Shown here: piece after piece, positions 26,643-35,303 of the stretch
Numbering within the stretch: position 1 is the stretch's first letter
Layout: the number at the start of each line of letters is the position of its first letter
Assembly: GCF_014695385.1 (NCBI RefSeq)
Contig: NZ_JACJOD010000028.1
Location: 163,245-227,244 of the forward strand
Direction: 5' to 3'
Length of the DNA stretch: 64,000 bases
From: Trichocoleus sp. FACHB-46
GTDB taxonomy: Bacteria; Cyanobacteriota; Cyanobacteriia; FACHB-46
The notes under the pieces: model-generated
The model's database searches: none
What the model saw: only the letters and a program-made list of their open reading frames with translations
What the model was told of the DNA's origin: nothing
Translations under genes and position numbers: made by a program

Positions 26643-27638
26643 ATGAGGAAGCTTTACTTCTTAGTTCCGGGGACAGGCGGCAAATTTGCCTGTGGTGGGC
26701 TGTGGGCAGAATTAAAGACTCTCAATCTCGCTCAACAAATTTGCTCTGCTGAAGTCGTCACGTATCGACAGCGGGAAAACACCACGCTGTTTTTAGACGA
26801 TGTGCTACAGCAGAAGAACTTAGAAAACATTATTTTTGTCATTAGTTGGGGCTTTGATGTCGGGAAATTGGCCACCAGGCTCAAACCCTATCATGTGATT
26901 TATCATGCTCACAGCTCTGGTTATCCGTTTAACCTACCGCCTGAGATTCCGATCATTACCGTGAGTCGTAATACGATGGGTTATTGGGGCCAGCGATCGC
27001 CGAACTCGTTAATTTATTACCTGCCCAACCAGATTTCTGATCAATTTCAAAATCTCAATCTTGAACGCGATATTGATGTGTTGGTTCAGGTGCGAAAATC
27101 TTCAGAATATCTGCTGCAAGTCCTCATTCCAGCCTTGCAACAACAGTGTCATGTTTGTGTGGTTGATTCCTACGTCGCAGATCTAGACAAACTGTTTAAC
27201 CGTGCCAAAGTCTATCTCTATGACTCCGCAGAATATTGGGCGCAGCAAGGGGTAAGCGAAGGATTCGGCTTGCAACCAATGGAAGCAATGGCCTGTGGCT
27301 GTCAAGTTTTCTCCAGCGTCAACGGTGGCTTATCCGATTACTTAGATCCTGGATTTAATTGTCATAAAATTGCTGGCTACTCCTTAGAGTACGACGTGCA
27401 ACGCATTCTTAAATTGGTTAAGATAGCAACACCAATTAATTTGTCAGATCAGTTTTTCTCTGAGTATCGTACTGCGAATATTATTCAGCGTCTAACAGTG
27501 ATTTTGCAAGAAGTGAATGAGTTTTTTGATCACAAGCAAAATCACTCCTCCAATATTCCTAGCTTGACTAAAACGCGAGTTAAAACACTGCAACTACAAC
27601 GCATTTGGAACAAGCTAAAACAGAAATATTTTCGGTAG
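26643..27638 (+). CDS. Family 4-like glycosyltransferase
   Basis: A 331-residue protein from the ATG at 26643, preceded by GAGG and an AGGAGGG further up. It reads like a GT-B glycosyltransferase: an N-terminal LVPGTGGKFACGGLWAELK loop where such enzymes bind the acceptor, and the retaining-GT signature VSEGFGLQPMEAMACGCQVF near residue 215, whose first Glu and EAMACG contact the nucleotide sugar. The basic tail may be a membrane contact. Sugar and acceptor are unknown; no polysaccharide cluster surrounds it. Confidence 0.75.
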   Translation: MRKLYFLVPGTGGKFACGGLWAELKTLNLAQQICSAEVVTYRQRENTTLFLDDVLQQKNLENIIFVISWGFDVGKLATRLKPYHVIYHAHSSGYPFNLPPEIPIITVSRNTMGYWGQRSPNSLIYYLPNQISDQFQNLNLERDIDVLVQVRKSSEYLLQVLIPALQQQCHVCVVDSYVADLDKLFNRAKVYLYDSAEYWAQQGVSEGFGLQPMEAMACGCQVFSSVNGGLSDYLDPGFNCHKIAGYSLEYDVQRILKLVKIATPINLSDQFFSEYRTANIIQRLTVILQEVNEFFDHKQNHSSNIPSLTKTRVKTLQLQRIWNKLKQKYFR

Positions 27639-27762
27639 CTGTCAGCAAACTGATGTGGATGGTTGCAGTCGTTTCGGTCTTAACCCTTCGGGTGCAAATC
27701 CTTCGCGTTAAGTTAGAGATACTGCCAGCCCTGCTCAACTCAATCTTTCCATCTTTGGTGCC

Positions 27763-28836
27763 ATGTCCCAACCCACTCCTACCCCAACCGCATCCAGCGA
27801 AGTCAAGCCCGCATCTGTTGGGACGGCAAAAAAAAAGCGTAGAGCTCTCCCACCTAAACTGATCATTCAGTTTGGTAAGTTTACCTGGAGTACCATGTGG
27901 CACCTGATGATGTCCCAACTGGCTCCTCGGAATCAATCGGGAGCCTATGTGCGGCCTAGCAGCCAATTCCGCAACTTTATTAGTACAGCGGTAGATAATC
28001 CTTACCAACCTGCAATTGGACGCTACAAACTCTATGTAGGGCTAGGGTGCCCTTGGGCGCACCGGACTCTCGTGGTACGAGCCCTCAAGCAACTCGAAGA
28101 TGCGATCGCCATCACCATTGTCTCTCCTTCCCCTACTGAGGGAGGTTGGGTACTCAACCAGCCAGAATTAGGATGCCGCAGCTTGGCAGATCTGTATGAA
28201 CTCGCGCAACCAGGTTATAGCGGACGTTGTACAGTTCCGGTGCTTTGGGATACGGAAACCAACACTATTGTGAATAACGAAAGTGCCGAGATCATTGTGA
28301 TGTTGAACTCGGAGTTGAATCAGTTCGCTCAACAACCAGCTTTGGATCTCTATCCCTCAGATCTCCAGAAAAAGATTGATGCTTGGAATGAGAAAACCTA
28401 TGACGCTGTGAACAATGGCGTGTATCGTTGCGGTTTTGCCCAAACCCAGGCTGCGTATCAAGAAGCTTGTGAGGAGTTGTTCGGAGCTTTAGATGAGATT
28501 GATGCGGCTTTAGAAACGAGCCGTTATCTCTGTGGCGATCGCGTAACTTTGGCAGATGTGCGTTTGTTCACTACTTTATTCCGCTTTGATGTAGTCTATT
28601 ACGGGCTGTTTAAATGTAATCAGCGCCGAATTCAAGACTATAAAAATTTAGGGCCTTATTTGCGCGACCTTTACCAGCTTCCAGGTGTAGCAGATACCTG
28701 CAATTTAGAGGCTGTAAAGCAGGACTACTACGGCAATTTGTTTCCACTCAATCCTGGTGGCATCATTCCTCTAGGGCCTGATATTACCAATCTCTGGGAG
28801 CCACATGGCCGCGATCGCCTCTCTAATATCAGATGA
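27763..28836 (+). CDS. Glutathionyl-hydroquinone reductase-like GST
   Basis: A 357-residue protein of the omega/Xi glutathione transferase group (YqjG/ECM4-like), which reduces glutathionyl-quinone conjugates using a catalytic Cys. The motif GLGCPWAHRTLVVRALKQL gives Cys96; IVNNESAEIIVMLNSELN is the glutathione-binding Glu-Ser turn; the helical C-terminal domain contains CGDRVTLADVRLFTTLFRFD. The first 30 residues are a Pro/Thr-rich basic extension that is unusual for the family and not a clear signal peptide. Its end overlaps the next gene by 8 bp in convergent orientation. Confidence 0.88.
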   Translation: MSQPTPTPTASSEVKPASVGTAKKKRRALPPKLIIQFGKFTWSTMWHLMMSQLAPRNQSGAYVRPSSQFRNFISTAVDNPYQPAIGRYKLYVGLGCPWAHRTLVVRALKQLEDAIAITIVSPSPTEGGWVLNQPELGCRSLADLYELAQPGYSGRCTVPVLWDTETNTIVNNESAEIIVMLNSELNQFAQQPALDLYPSDLQKKIDAWNEKTYDAVNNGVYRCGFAQTQAAYQEACEELFGALDEIDAALETSRYLCGDRVTLADVRLFTTLFRFDVVYYGLFKCNQRRIQDYKNLGPYLRDLYQLPGVADTCNLEAVKQDYYGNLFPLNPGGIIPLGPDITNLWEPHGRDRLSNIR

Positions 28837-29644
28837 CACCACATCTTTGTAATACGGGAGCAACGATATTTTGCAGGAACTGTTTCATATAGATACTTAG
28901 TTCCTGAGGAAATGCTTGGAATTCTTCGCTAGTACTTGGGGCAAAACGAACCCCATGTTCATGAACTAGTTTCTGTGCCGCTATCTGGCACTGGTTGAGA
29001 TAGGCCCGCGCTAACCTGCGTCCGGGACACCACACTTCGTACTTAGCTGAAACGGTTCTTCCCGAGTCATCTTGACGATAGCAATCATGAATATCGACGA
29101 AGACTAAATTGTTAGGCTGCGGCACTTTTGTATTGGTTAAAATTCCATCCAGCAGACGAACTCCATAAATTCGCATCAAATCACGAAATCCTTCGCCGCC
29201 TGCCACGCGAAAAATCGCATCCAAAATCGCAGAATCCTCTGGTTTAGCTTCCAGGTACTCCTTCAGCGTTTCTTCCGTGCTTTTCAACATCGCTAGGACG
29301 AAGAAAGGTGCCGTGCTATGAACGTAATGATGAATCACCCTATCCGCAAAGGGGCAATTGGCATGTTTACCAACAATAAACCCTGTAAGTGATGTGAGGG
29401 CTTCGTTGATATACCGCTCCTGTTCTTCAGTAAAAGTAGACTCTACCGTACAGGTTTTAGCACCACCTAAAAATGCGTAGGCTTTTAATCCATATTTACG
29501 AACATACATAGAAGTAACGCCTGCTCGTTCGTACCCCCCTCGTTCGATGGTAACTGTATTAAATCTTTGCCGAATATTTTGAAACAGAGTGTATGTATAC
29601 TGTAGCCGCGTCTGAATAGCGTCGTAAGAATTTGTGTCTGTCAT
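28829..29644 (-). CDS. Conserved hypothetical protein
   Basis: A 271-residue soluble protein without signal peptide or membrane segment. It has scattered cysteines (KTCTVES, HANCPFADRVIHHYVHS, HDCYRQDD, WCPGRRLAR) that might bind metal, and a histidine-rich stretch near residue 105. I do not recognise the family. It converges on the GST gene with an 8-bp overlap, which argues the two are expressed independently. A hairpin (29699-29733) and a 48-codon membrane ORF lie upstream on the same strand. Confidence 0.65.
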   Translation of the reverse strand: MTDTNSYDAIQTRLQYTYTLFQNIRQRFNTVTIERGGYERAGVTSMYVRKYGLKAYAFLGGAKTCTVESTFTEEQERYINEALTSLTGFIVGKHANCPFADRVIHHYVHSTAPFFVLAMLKSTEETLKEYLEAKPEDSAILDAIFRVAGGEGFRDLMRIYGVRLLDGILTNTKVPQPNNLVFVDIHDCYRQDDSGRTVSAKYEVWCPGRRLARAYLNQCQIAAQKLVHEHGVRFAPSTSEEFQAFPQELSIYMKQFLQNIVAPVLQRCGVI

Positions 29645-29698
29645 ATCGCTTCAAATTCTGCCTCTGTTTAGAAAGTGTTTGTAAATGATTGTTTCGGC

Positions 29699-29733
29699 CT
29701 CCCTAAGTCTTCCTTTTTAAAGAAGTTAGGGAG
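29699..29733 (-). other. Hairpin upstream of the hypothetical gene
   Basis: CTCCCTAA (29699-29706) pairs with TTAGGGAG (29726-29733), with an inner CTTC/GAAG pairing. It lies between a small membrane ORF and the hypothetical gene on the minus strand and may be an intercistronic terminator or processing site. No U-run follows. Confidence 0.45.
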
Positions 29734-29768
29734 AATCATACCTACAGACTGTTTCAGCCTCCTCAAAT

Positions 29769-29915
29769 TCATGTACAAACAGCTTTTAACACTTGAAGCA
29801 GCCAATAATAGCTACTCAAGGTAAGCAAAATTGTCAGCCCAAAGGGTGTCAGCAAGAAGTCTACAAACTCTAATACAACTAACAGTGACTTCAGCAGTCC
29901 TAAAGATAGTTCCAT
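29769..29915 (-). CDS. 48-residue hydrophobic small protein
   Basis: An ATG at 29915 with AAGGAA 6 nt upstream opens a 48-codon frame that is almost wholly hydrophobic: MELSLGLLKSLLVVLEFVDF, then LTPFGLTILLTLSSYYWLL, ending VLKAVCT. It could form one long or two short membrane helices. The good ribosome binding site and the amphipathic pattern support a real gene. The family is unknown; it is upstream of the 271-residue hypothetical on the same strand. Confidence 0.5.
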   Translation of the reverse strand: MELSLGLLKSLLVVLEFVDFLLTPFGLTILLTLSSYYWLLQVLKAVCT

Positions 29916-30113
29916 CGCATTTCCTTGGCAAGTTAGCGCTTAAAGTAAGAGAGATAAATAATAAAAGATTCATCTAAAGATATTCTTTCCTTCACCATGC
30001 CAACTGTTCCCATGCTGTCGCAGTACCCTCAAGGGTGATTTTTCGGTCACTATAGCCTGGTGTCTGCTCTCCCAATGGAGTGAAATGTTACAATTCTGGT
30101 TTTTGAAACTTTC

Positions 30114-30824
30114 ATGATAGACCGCGATCGCCCTACCTCAGTTAATTTTGCTTCTCGTCAGATTCGTTTGTGCCTGGATACTGCTGATCCAAAGCAGTGG
30201 CAGATTTGGTTACCTACAGGTCTGTTTTACGGCATCACCACCAATCCGCTGTTGCTAGAGCGATCGCAGGTGCCTTGCACAGTAGAACAATTAAAACTGT
30301 TAGCTGAACAAGCTTTCGCCCTAGGAGCCCAGGAAATCCAACTCCAGACGTGGGGTGATACTGTAGAGGCATTGGTGAGTACAGGCCAACGCTTGGCAGC
30401 GATTGATCAGCGAGTCGTGGTGAAGGTTCCGATCACCCAAGTTGGAACGACAGCAGCAGCACAGTTAATAGCGGCAGGCATTCCCATCACGTTGACTGCT
30501 GTTTATGCGGTCCACCAAGTTCTGATGGCTGCGGCGCTAGGAGGCGCCTATGCGGCTCCTTATTTGGGTCGGATCAACGATTTAGGTCGTAATGGACGAG
30601 AAGATTTAGTGGCAATGCAGCGATCGCTCGCTGGGGTTAACAGTGCCACTCGTCTCCTAGTTGCCAGCATCCGCAGTGTAGACGACATCACCTTTCTTGC
30701 CACTCACGGGTTAGATACGTTCACCTTCTCTCCCGCGATCGCCGCTGCCTTTTTTGAAGTTGCTGCTACTGAGCAAGCCGCCACAGATTTCCAGCAAGCA
30801 GCATTACGCATGGGAGCCAACTAG
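30114..30824 (+). CDS. Transaldolase / fructose-6-phosphate aldolase-like protein
   Basis: A 236-residue member of the small transaldolase group (TalC/FSA type). LCLDTADPKQWQIW carries Asp22, GITTNPLLLERS gives Asn44, and the Schiff-base Lys104 lies in VVVKVPIT. ITLTAVYAVHQVLMAAALGG and AAPYLGRINDLGRNG are the later strands of the barrel. It would cleave or form a ketose phosphate by an aldol reaction. Members differ as transaldolase or aldolase by a few active-site residues, so the exact reaction is open. It converges on the U32 gene 6 bp away. Confidence 0.88.
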   Translation: MIDRDRPTSVNFASRQIRLCLDTADPKQWQIWLPTGLFYGITTNPLLLERSQVPCTVEQLKLLAEQAFALGAQEIQLQTWGDTVEALVSTGQRLAAIDQRVVVKVPITQVGTTAAAQLIAAGIPITLTAVYAVHQVLMAAALGGAYAAPYLGRINDLGRNGREDLVAMQRSLAGVNSATRLLVASIRSVDDITFLATHGLDTFTFSPAIAAAFFEVAATEQAATDFQQAALRMGAN

Positions 30825-30829
30825 CCGGA

Positions 30830-33442
30830 TTACGATCGCGTTTCTAACGGTCCTCGCGTTACCCCTAACTGATTTTGAAGTCGTAATTCTCGCCAAAGTT
30901 GGGCACCCGTGATCTCTCCTTGCAGCAGTTGTTGATAGCGCTGGATGGTTTGTGCGACCTGCTCTGACGCTTCATTAACAAACTCAATCCGGAAGTGCCG
31001 CACTCCTAGCTTCAGGAGATGTTGCACATATTCGGCCCCAGTTTGTGCTGTGCCATTAAACACAGTGTTACGACAGCCCACATCGGCTTGCAAGATATGT
31101 TCTGTGCCCACGCGATCGCGTAGTGTTACTTCATGTTCCTCACAAGGTCGGCCACAGTTGGTATAGTCCGTGCCCTCAGAGAGAAACGCGCAGAACACAC
31201 AATGCTCCATGTGAAACATCGGCATATGTTGATGCACAGTCACCTCAAACCAATCAGCAGGGCAGCTAGTCAACAGCGCTTCCAACTGAGCCATGTTCAA
31301 ATCATAAGAAGCCGTGAGACGCTCCAACCCATAGCGCTGCTTGAAATAACCTGCGGTCAAGGGATTGGCAACGTTGAGAGAGAAATCACCAATACAGCGA
31401 TCGCCTCCAAAAAATTGCAACTGGTCATAGTTCCGCACCAGATAACCATCCGCATCGCAAGCTTTTACCTGTTGCAGAATCCAGTTCTCCCCAGCTTTGG
31501 TAATGCGCGGCGGGGCGACATAGATAGAGGGAAGAGATGAAAAAGCTTTCTCATTCTTCTCCTTCCTCACCATTTGGACTGCATCTCGGTAAGCTCTTGG
31601 ATCTTCAAATTCGCAGTAGAGGGTTTGAATTCCTGCCGCCAAAGCTGCTTGTAACTGTTTCAGGTTTCGGACTAGAACTACAAGTTCGGGTGTCTGCACC
31701 TGTGAATTAGCCTGAGCTTTGAGCGTAGAGAGAGGTTGAGATAGTAGCTCTTGCCAAGAAGCTGGCGATCGCAATTGCCAACGTTTGGGTTGCGCTCTCA
31801 ATTCCTCTAATTGAACGACTATCTCCCGCCGTAGTCGATTCAACTCACTTACGGGCAACATGACATTTCCAGTTATGTGGTTAGTCAGCCCCCCCAGCTC
31901 GAAAGGAGTGTTACCCAGCCGCCCTAATTGTTCTTGCAAGCGCTCTGTGGTCAAAGGCTTGTTGTGCGCTTCGACCAACGGCATGGTGGATTCCACCTGA
32001 ACCACATGCCCCAATCCATCACGGGCGATCGCAATTAGGGATTGCCCAACCTCACCGTGAACTTCCACCTGAATGGGACGCTGAAATTGGGGATGCTCGC
32101 CGGAATAAGTTTGGCGAATCTCCCGATCGAGTTCGGGGTCATTGGTTTTCCAAACGCGATCGCCCACGTGAATACGGCGGAGGTTCAGCGCCTCGCGACC
32201 GAAAGTTAATGTAGCTTCTGGTCCGCGCAAATCAACGGTGTAGATGCGGCCCCCTTCTTCCTTCGCCTCTGGATGACCGCTGTCAAACACAATGCCATCT
32301 CCAGGTTTCACCGGAGCTTCCAACCGCACCGTAATCTGCTCTTGACGGATACGAGTGATTTCGCCCAAATACACTCCCCGCTTCTTGCCAAAGCGAGCAT
32401 GCACGAGTTCTTGATTATCAATGCCTCGAAACCAGCCCGTCGAAAGCCCCCGCGAGAAAGCCATCTCCAAGTTGTAATGGTCTTGATCTCCCTGTTCAAC
32501 TTGCCGCTCAGTCTGCCGAGGCTCTCTACTTCCCCCTTCCCCCGCAGGAAAGGGGGCTAGGGGGTTAGGTTCTCCTAGATCAGCCATGACGCGATCGAGA
32601 GCTTCACGATAGACCCGTGTGACATTCGCCACATATTCCGGTGCTTTCAAGCGGCCTTCAATTTTTAGGCTAGTGACTCCGGTTTTTACGAGTTCTGGCA
32701 ATACATCCAACCCTGCCAAGTCCTGAGGGCTGAGTAAGTATTTGCGATCGCCCAGATCCACCGTTTGCCCATCGGCAATCAGCTCGTAGGTCATGCGGCA
32801 AGCTTGAGCGCACTCACCTCGGTTGGCCGAGCGTCCCCCTAGTGACTCACTGGTTAGGCACTGGCCCGAATAAGCCACACAGAGCGCCCCATGCACAAAC
32901 ACTTCCAGCGGCAACGCCACTTCTTGCTCAGCAATCTGGGCTTGAATTTTGTTGATTTCTTTCAGAGAGCATTCCCGCGCCAACACCACCAAATGGCAGC
33001 CGAGATCTTTGGCGAATTCCACTCCTGCGGCGCTGGTGACGGTCATTTGAGTGGAGGCGTGAATGGGGAAATCAGGCGACAGATGCCGAATCAGGCGACA
33101 GATCCCCACATCTTGCACGATCGCTGCATCTACTCCAGCGGCAATGATCGTGCGGAGATACTGCTCAGCTTCGGTGAGTTCGTTGGGAAAAATCAGGGTG
33201 TTGAGCGTGACATACCCCTTAACGCCGCGTCGGTGTAGAAACTCAATCAGCTTGGGCAAGTCAGCTTCGGTGAAATTTTGCGCTCGCATGCGGGCGTTGA
33301 AGCGATCTAAGCCAAAGTAAATCGCATCAGCTCCATTTTCTACAGCAGCTTTGGCACAGTCCCAATTTCCCGCCGGAGCCAGCAGTTCGGGGCGGTGAAA
33401 GGTAGATGAGCTGGAGTCAGTGGCTGGGTGAGCAATATTCAT
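30830..33442 (-). CDS. Peptidase U32 family protein, RlhA-like
   Basis: About 870 residues from the ATG at 33442; a GTG four codons earlier is possible. The N-terminal TIM-barrel half has the U32 signature HGALCVAYSGQCLTSESLGG followed by RGECAQACRM, four cysteines that in this family likely hold a cluster. The layout matches E. coli RlhA, which hydroxylates C2501 of 23S rRNA with prephenate, plus a longer C-terminal part with VFCAFLSEGTDYTNCGRPCE. Annotations as collagenase are historical. At about residues 291-305 an in-frame Pro/Gly-rich stretch (NPLAPFPAGEGG) is encoded by an intergenic-type repeat at 32528-32569. Confidence 0.85.
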   Translation of the reverse strand: MNIAHPATDSSSSTFHRPELLAPAGNWDCAKAAVENGADAIYFGLDRFNARMRAQNFTEADLPKLIEFLHRRGVKGYVTLNTLIFPNELTEAEQYLRTIIAAGVDAAIVQDVGICRLIRHLSPDFPIHASTQMTVTSAAGVEFAKDLGCHLVVLARECSLKEINKIQAQIAEQEVALPLEVFVHGALCVAYSGQCLTSESLGGRSANRGECAQACRMTYELIADGQTVDLGDRKYLLSPQDLAGLDVLPELVKTGVTSLKIEGRLKAPEYVANVTRVYREALDRVMADLGEPNPLAPFPAGEGGSREPRQTERQVEQGDQDHYNLEMAFSRGLSTGWFRGIDNQELVHARFGKKRGVYLGEITRIRQEQITVRLEAPVKPGDGIVFDSGHPEAKEEGGRIYTVDLRGPEATLTFGREALNLRRIHVGDRVWKTNDPELDREIRQTYSGEHPQFQRPIQVEVHGEVGQSLIAIARDGLGHVVQVESTMPLVEAHNKPLTTERLQEQLGRLGNTPFELGGLTNHITGNVMLPVSELNRLRREIVVQLEELRAQPKRWQLRSPASWQELLSQPLSTLKAQANSQVQTPELVVLVRNLKQLQAALAAGIQTLYCEFEDPRAYRDAVQMVRKEKNEKAFSSLPSIYVAPPRITKAGENWILQQVKACDADGYLVRNYDQLQFFGGDRCIGDFSLNVANPLTAGYFKQRYGLERLTASYDLNMAQLEALLTSCPADWFEVTVHQHMPMFHMEHCVFCAFLSEGTDYTNCGRPCEEHEVTLRDRVGTEHILQADVGCRNTVFNGTAQTGAEYVQHLLKLGVRHFRIEFVNEASEQVAQTIQRYQQLLQGEITGAQLWRELRLQNQLGVTRGPLETRS
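32528..32569 (-). repeat. REP-like palindrome inserted in frame in the U32 gene
   Basis: The segment has CCCCCTTC and GAAAGGGGG arms around CCCCGCAG, then a GGGGGCTAGGGGGTTAGG-type tail. This is a motif common in cyanobacterial intergenic repeats, and related arms follow the NACHT gene near 47905-47985. Here it sits inside a coding frame without breaking it and adds about 14 low-complexity residues. Confidence 0.6.
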
Positions 33443-33609
33443 GGGAACTGGCACGAATCAGATGGCGATCGCCAACCGCGAGGGAGTCTTTAGCCATCAT
33501 ATCGTTGTTAGTTTTGAGTCAGGGGCGATCGCTCAGGATTGTTAATTTGAGATTGCGCGATCGCCCTCTGACTAGTTCGGTTAAGCTGCACCCTGATTGC
33601 ATGGTGGAA

Positions 33610-35118
33610 CTACAGGTTGGTGACCACGCCTGCAAACTTCAGCAAATCAACCATTGTGAACTTGCCACCGTTGCCCAAAGTTGGCTGCCATGCCGGGTCT
33701 TGCCGCACGTAGGAATGCCGGTCTCCTTCTAGCAGACCAATAAACACCTCAGCGACAATGCGACCACCTACTGGACCCAAACGCTTGCCATCGTCACCGA
33801 GCACATCCGCTTCCCGCAAAATGTAGAACCACAAAGGAGTCCGAGTCTCCAATTGATAGGGTTTGAGGTCATCTAAATCTCCTGCGGAGAGGATATCTTC
33901 TTTCATGGCTTTGGCTACCCGCTGTCCTGACGGCATACTGAAAGTAAGTTGCCGTAGCAAGTTACGCTGGGCCAATGATTGCGGCTCTGCACCCGGAATT
34001 CCGGGCAGGTCAAAGAGCACCGAAGAAAGCTGAGTATCAATTTTTTTGTTGGGGCGAACTCGCTTATCCCCAAAGTCAAAGAAGGTTTGCCAGTCGATAA
34101 ACCGACGAGCCGCGCGTTTGCCACCCCGTAAGTCATTGGGGTCGGAAGCATCTGAACTGGGTGAACCCTGACGGCCATCGTCGAAGATTAAAGCGATAAA
34201 CTGGCCGCTATCGTCTGCCTTGGGGCCAAAGTTAGCGCGGTAGCTGGGGCGCACCTGAGAATGTCCAAACCGATAAGCTGCGACAGAAAACTCAACCGGG
34301 ATAAATGGTAAATTGCGCCAATCGTAGAACTTCCGTCCTTTATCCAGTACCTTCTCCACTATTTTGTGGCCGACTGTGGCAGGGAGAAATTCATGAATAA
34401 TAATCCACTGGTAATGCCATCGTACCAAGCGCTGGGCCTCGGCAAATATCTCCATTGGGTTGGACCAACCCGTTTTTGTTTTCACATGGTCCACCACTGC
34501 ATTATGAAACTTGAGAAAGGCCAGATGGAGTTGCGAGACAATCAGGTTTTCATCGTTGCGAGGATCGCCAATCAAGGCAGTATTCTGGCTATTTCGTGGC
34601 AAATCGAATTTTAGTTTGCCATCACGAGCGATCGCATCGGAGCCAGGAATCGGTTCCACCAGGAATTTAATCCCCCCACCATTGCCAGATTGGTCGTACA
34701 AGTGAGGTGAAGCATTGGGTCCAGAACCGTATAAATTATCGAGTTCTAGGAAGGGTGCCCGAAAGTTGGCGATCGATTCCGGGTCTTGTTGCCGCTCCAG
34801 ACTGGAAGTTGTATCAAAGGTCATATCATGATCGAGGAACTGACCCAAAAACGTGATTCCAGCGGTCAAATTAGGATTATTAGGATTCTCTACATTCTTC
34901 GCTGGGTTAGTGATGAGACCGACTGGATCGTCTAGATCGTCCTTGGGGTCCATAATGCCACCCTTTTTGCCAATGTCCTTCAGGGCTTCCCGGAGCTGGG
35001 GGCTATCCATTGCGAAAGGGGGAAGTGAAGGAAAAAGCCGTCCGAACTTGCCTTGGTCGTAGTAAGTGGAGCGAGGAGGATTCTCACCACCGAGAGGCAT
35101 TTGTCCATGACGAGTCAT
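33610..35118 (-). CDS. Animal-type heme peroxidase family protein
   Basis: A 502-residue member of the animal heme-dependent peroxidase family found in many cyanobacteria. Distal residues are in LGQFLDHDMTFD (His97), the catalytic Arg187 is in GDPRNDENLIVSQLH, and the proximal heme-ligand His286 is in AYRFGHSQVRPS. The early Gly/Asp-rich NPNLTAGITF region is also typical. It would use peroxide to oxidise halides or organic substrates. No signal peptide is visible although relatives are often secreted, so export, if any, must use another route. It is monocistronic. Confidence 0.88.
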   Translation of the reverse strand: MTRHGQMPLGGENPPRSTYYDQGKFGRLFPSLPPFAMDSPQLREALKDIGKKGGIMDPKDDLDDPVGLITNPAKNVENPNNPNLTAGITFLGQFLDHDMTFDTTSSLERQQDPESIANFRAPFLELDNLYGSGPNASPHLYDQSGNGGGIKFLVEPIPGSDAIARDGKLKFDLPRNSQNTALIGDPRNDENLIVSQLHLAFLKFHNAVVDHVKTKTGWSNPMEIFAEAQRLVRWHYQWIIIHEFLPATVGHKIVEKVLDKGRKFYDWRNLPFIPVEFSVAAYRFGHSQVRPSYRANFGPKADDSGQFIALIFDDGRQGSPSSDASDPNDLRGGKRAARRFIDWQTFFDFGDKRVRPNKKIDTQLSSVLFDLPGIPGAEPQSLAQRNLLRQLTFSMPSGQRVAKAMKEDILSAGDLDDLKPYQLETRTPLWFYILREADVLGDDGKRLGPVGGRIVAEVFIGLLEGDRHSYVRQDPAWQPTLGNGGKFTMVDLLKFAGVVTNL

Positions 35119-35303
35119 AATTTATTCTCCTAATGTTTAGATCTCTATTCAAAATTTGCTGATGGTGGGTTGCCCTCACCCGAATCAGCGAAAAGTGTAT
35201 CGAATCTAACTATTTGGACCCAGGAAAAACAAAATTATGACAAGTCTGCACAGTCTTTGAAGCTACGCAAAGTCCCTGGACCAGTCACTCGCCAGCCGCA
35301 AAG

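Noticed and set aside
27660..27720. tRNA T-arm-like string (GGTGCAAATCC)
   Set aside because: No acceptor stem, D-arm or anticodon arm can be built around it.
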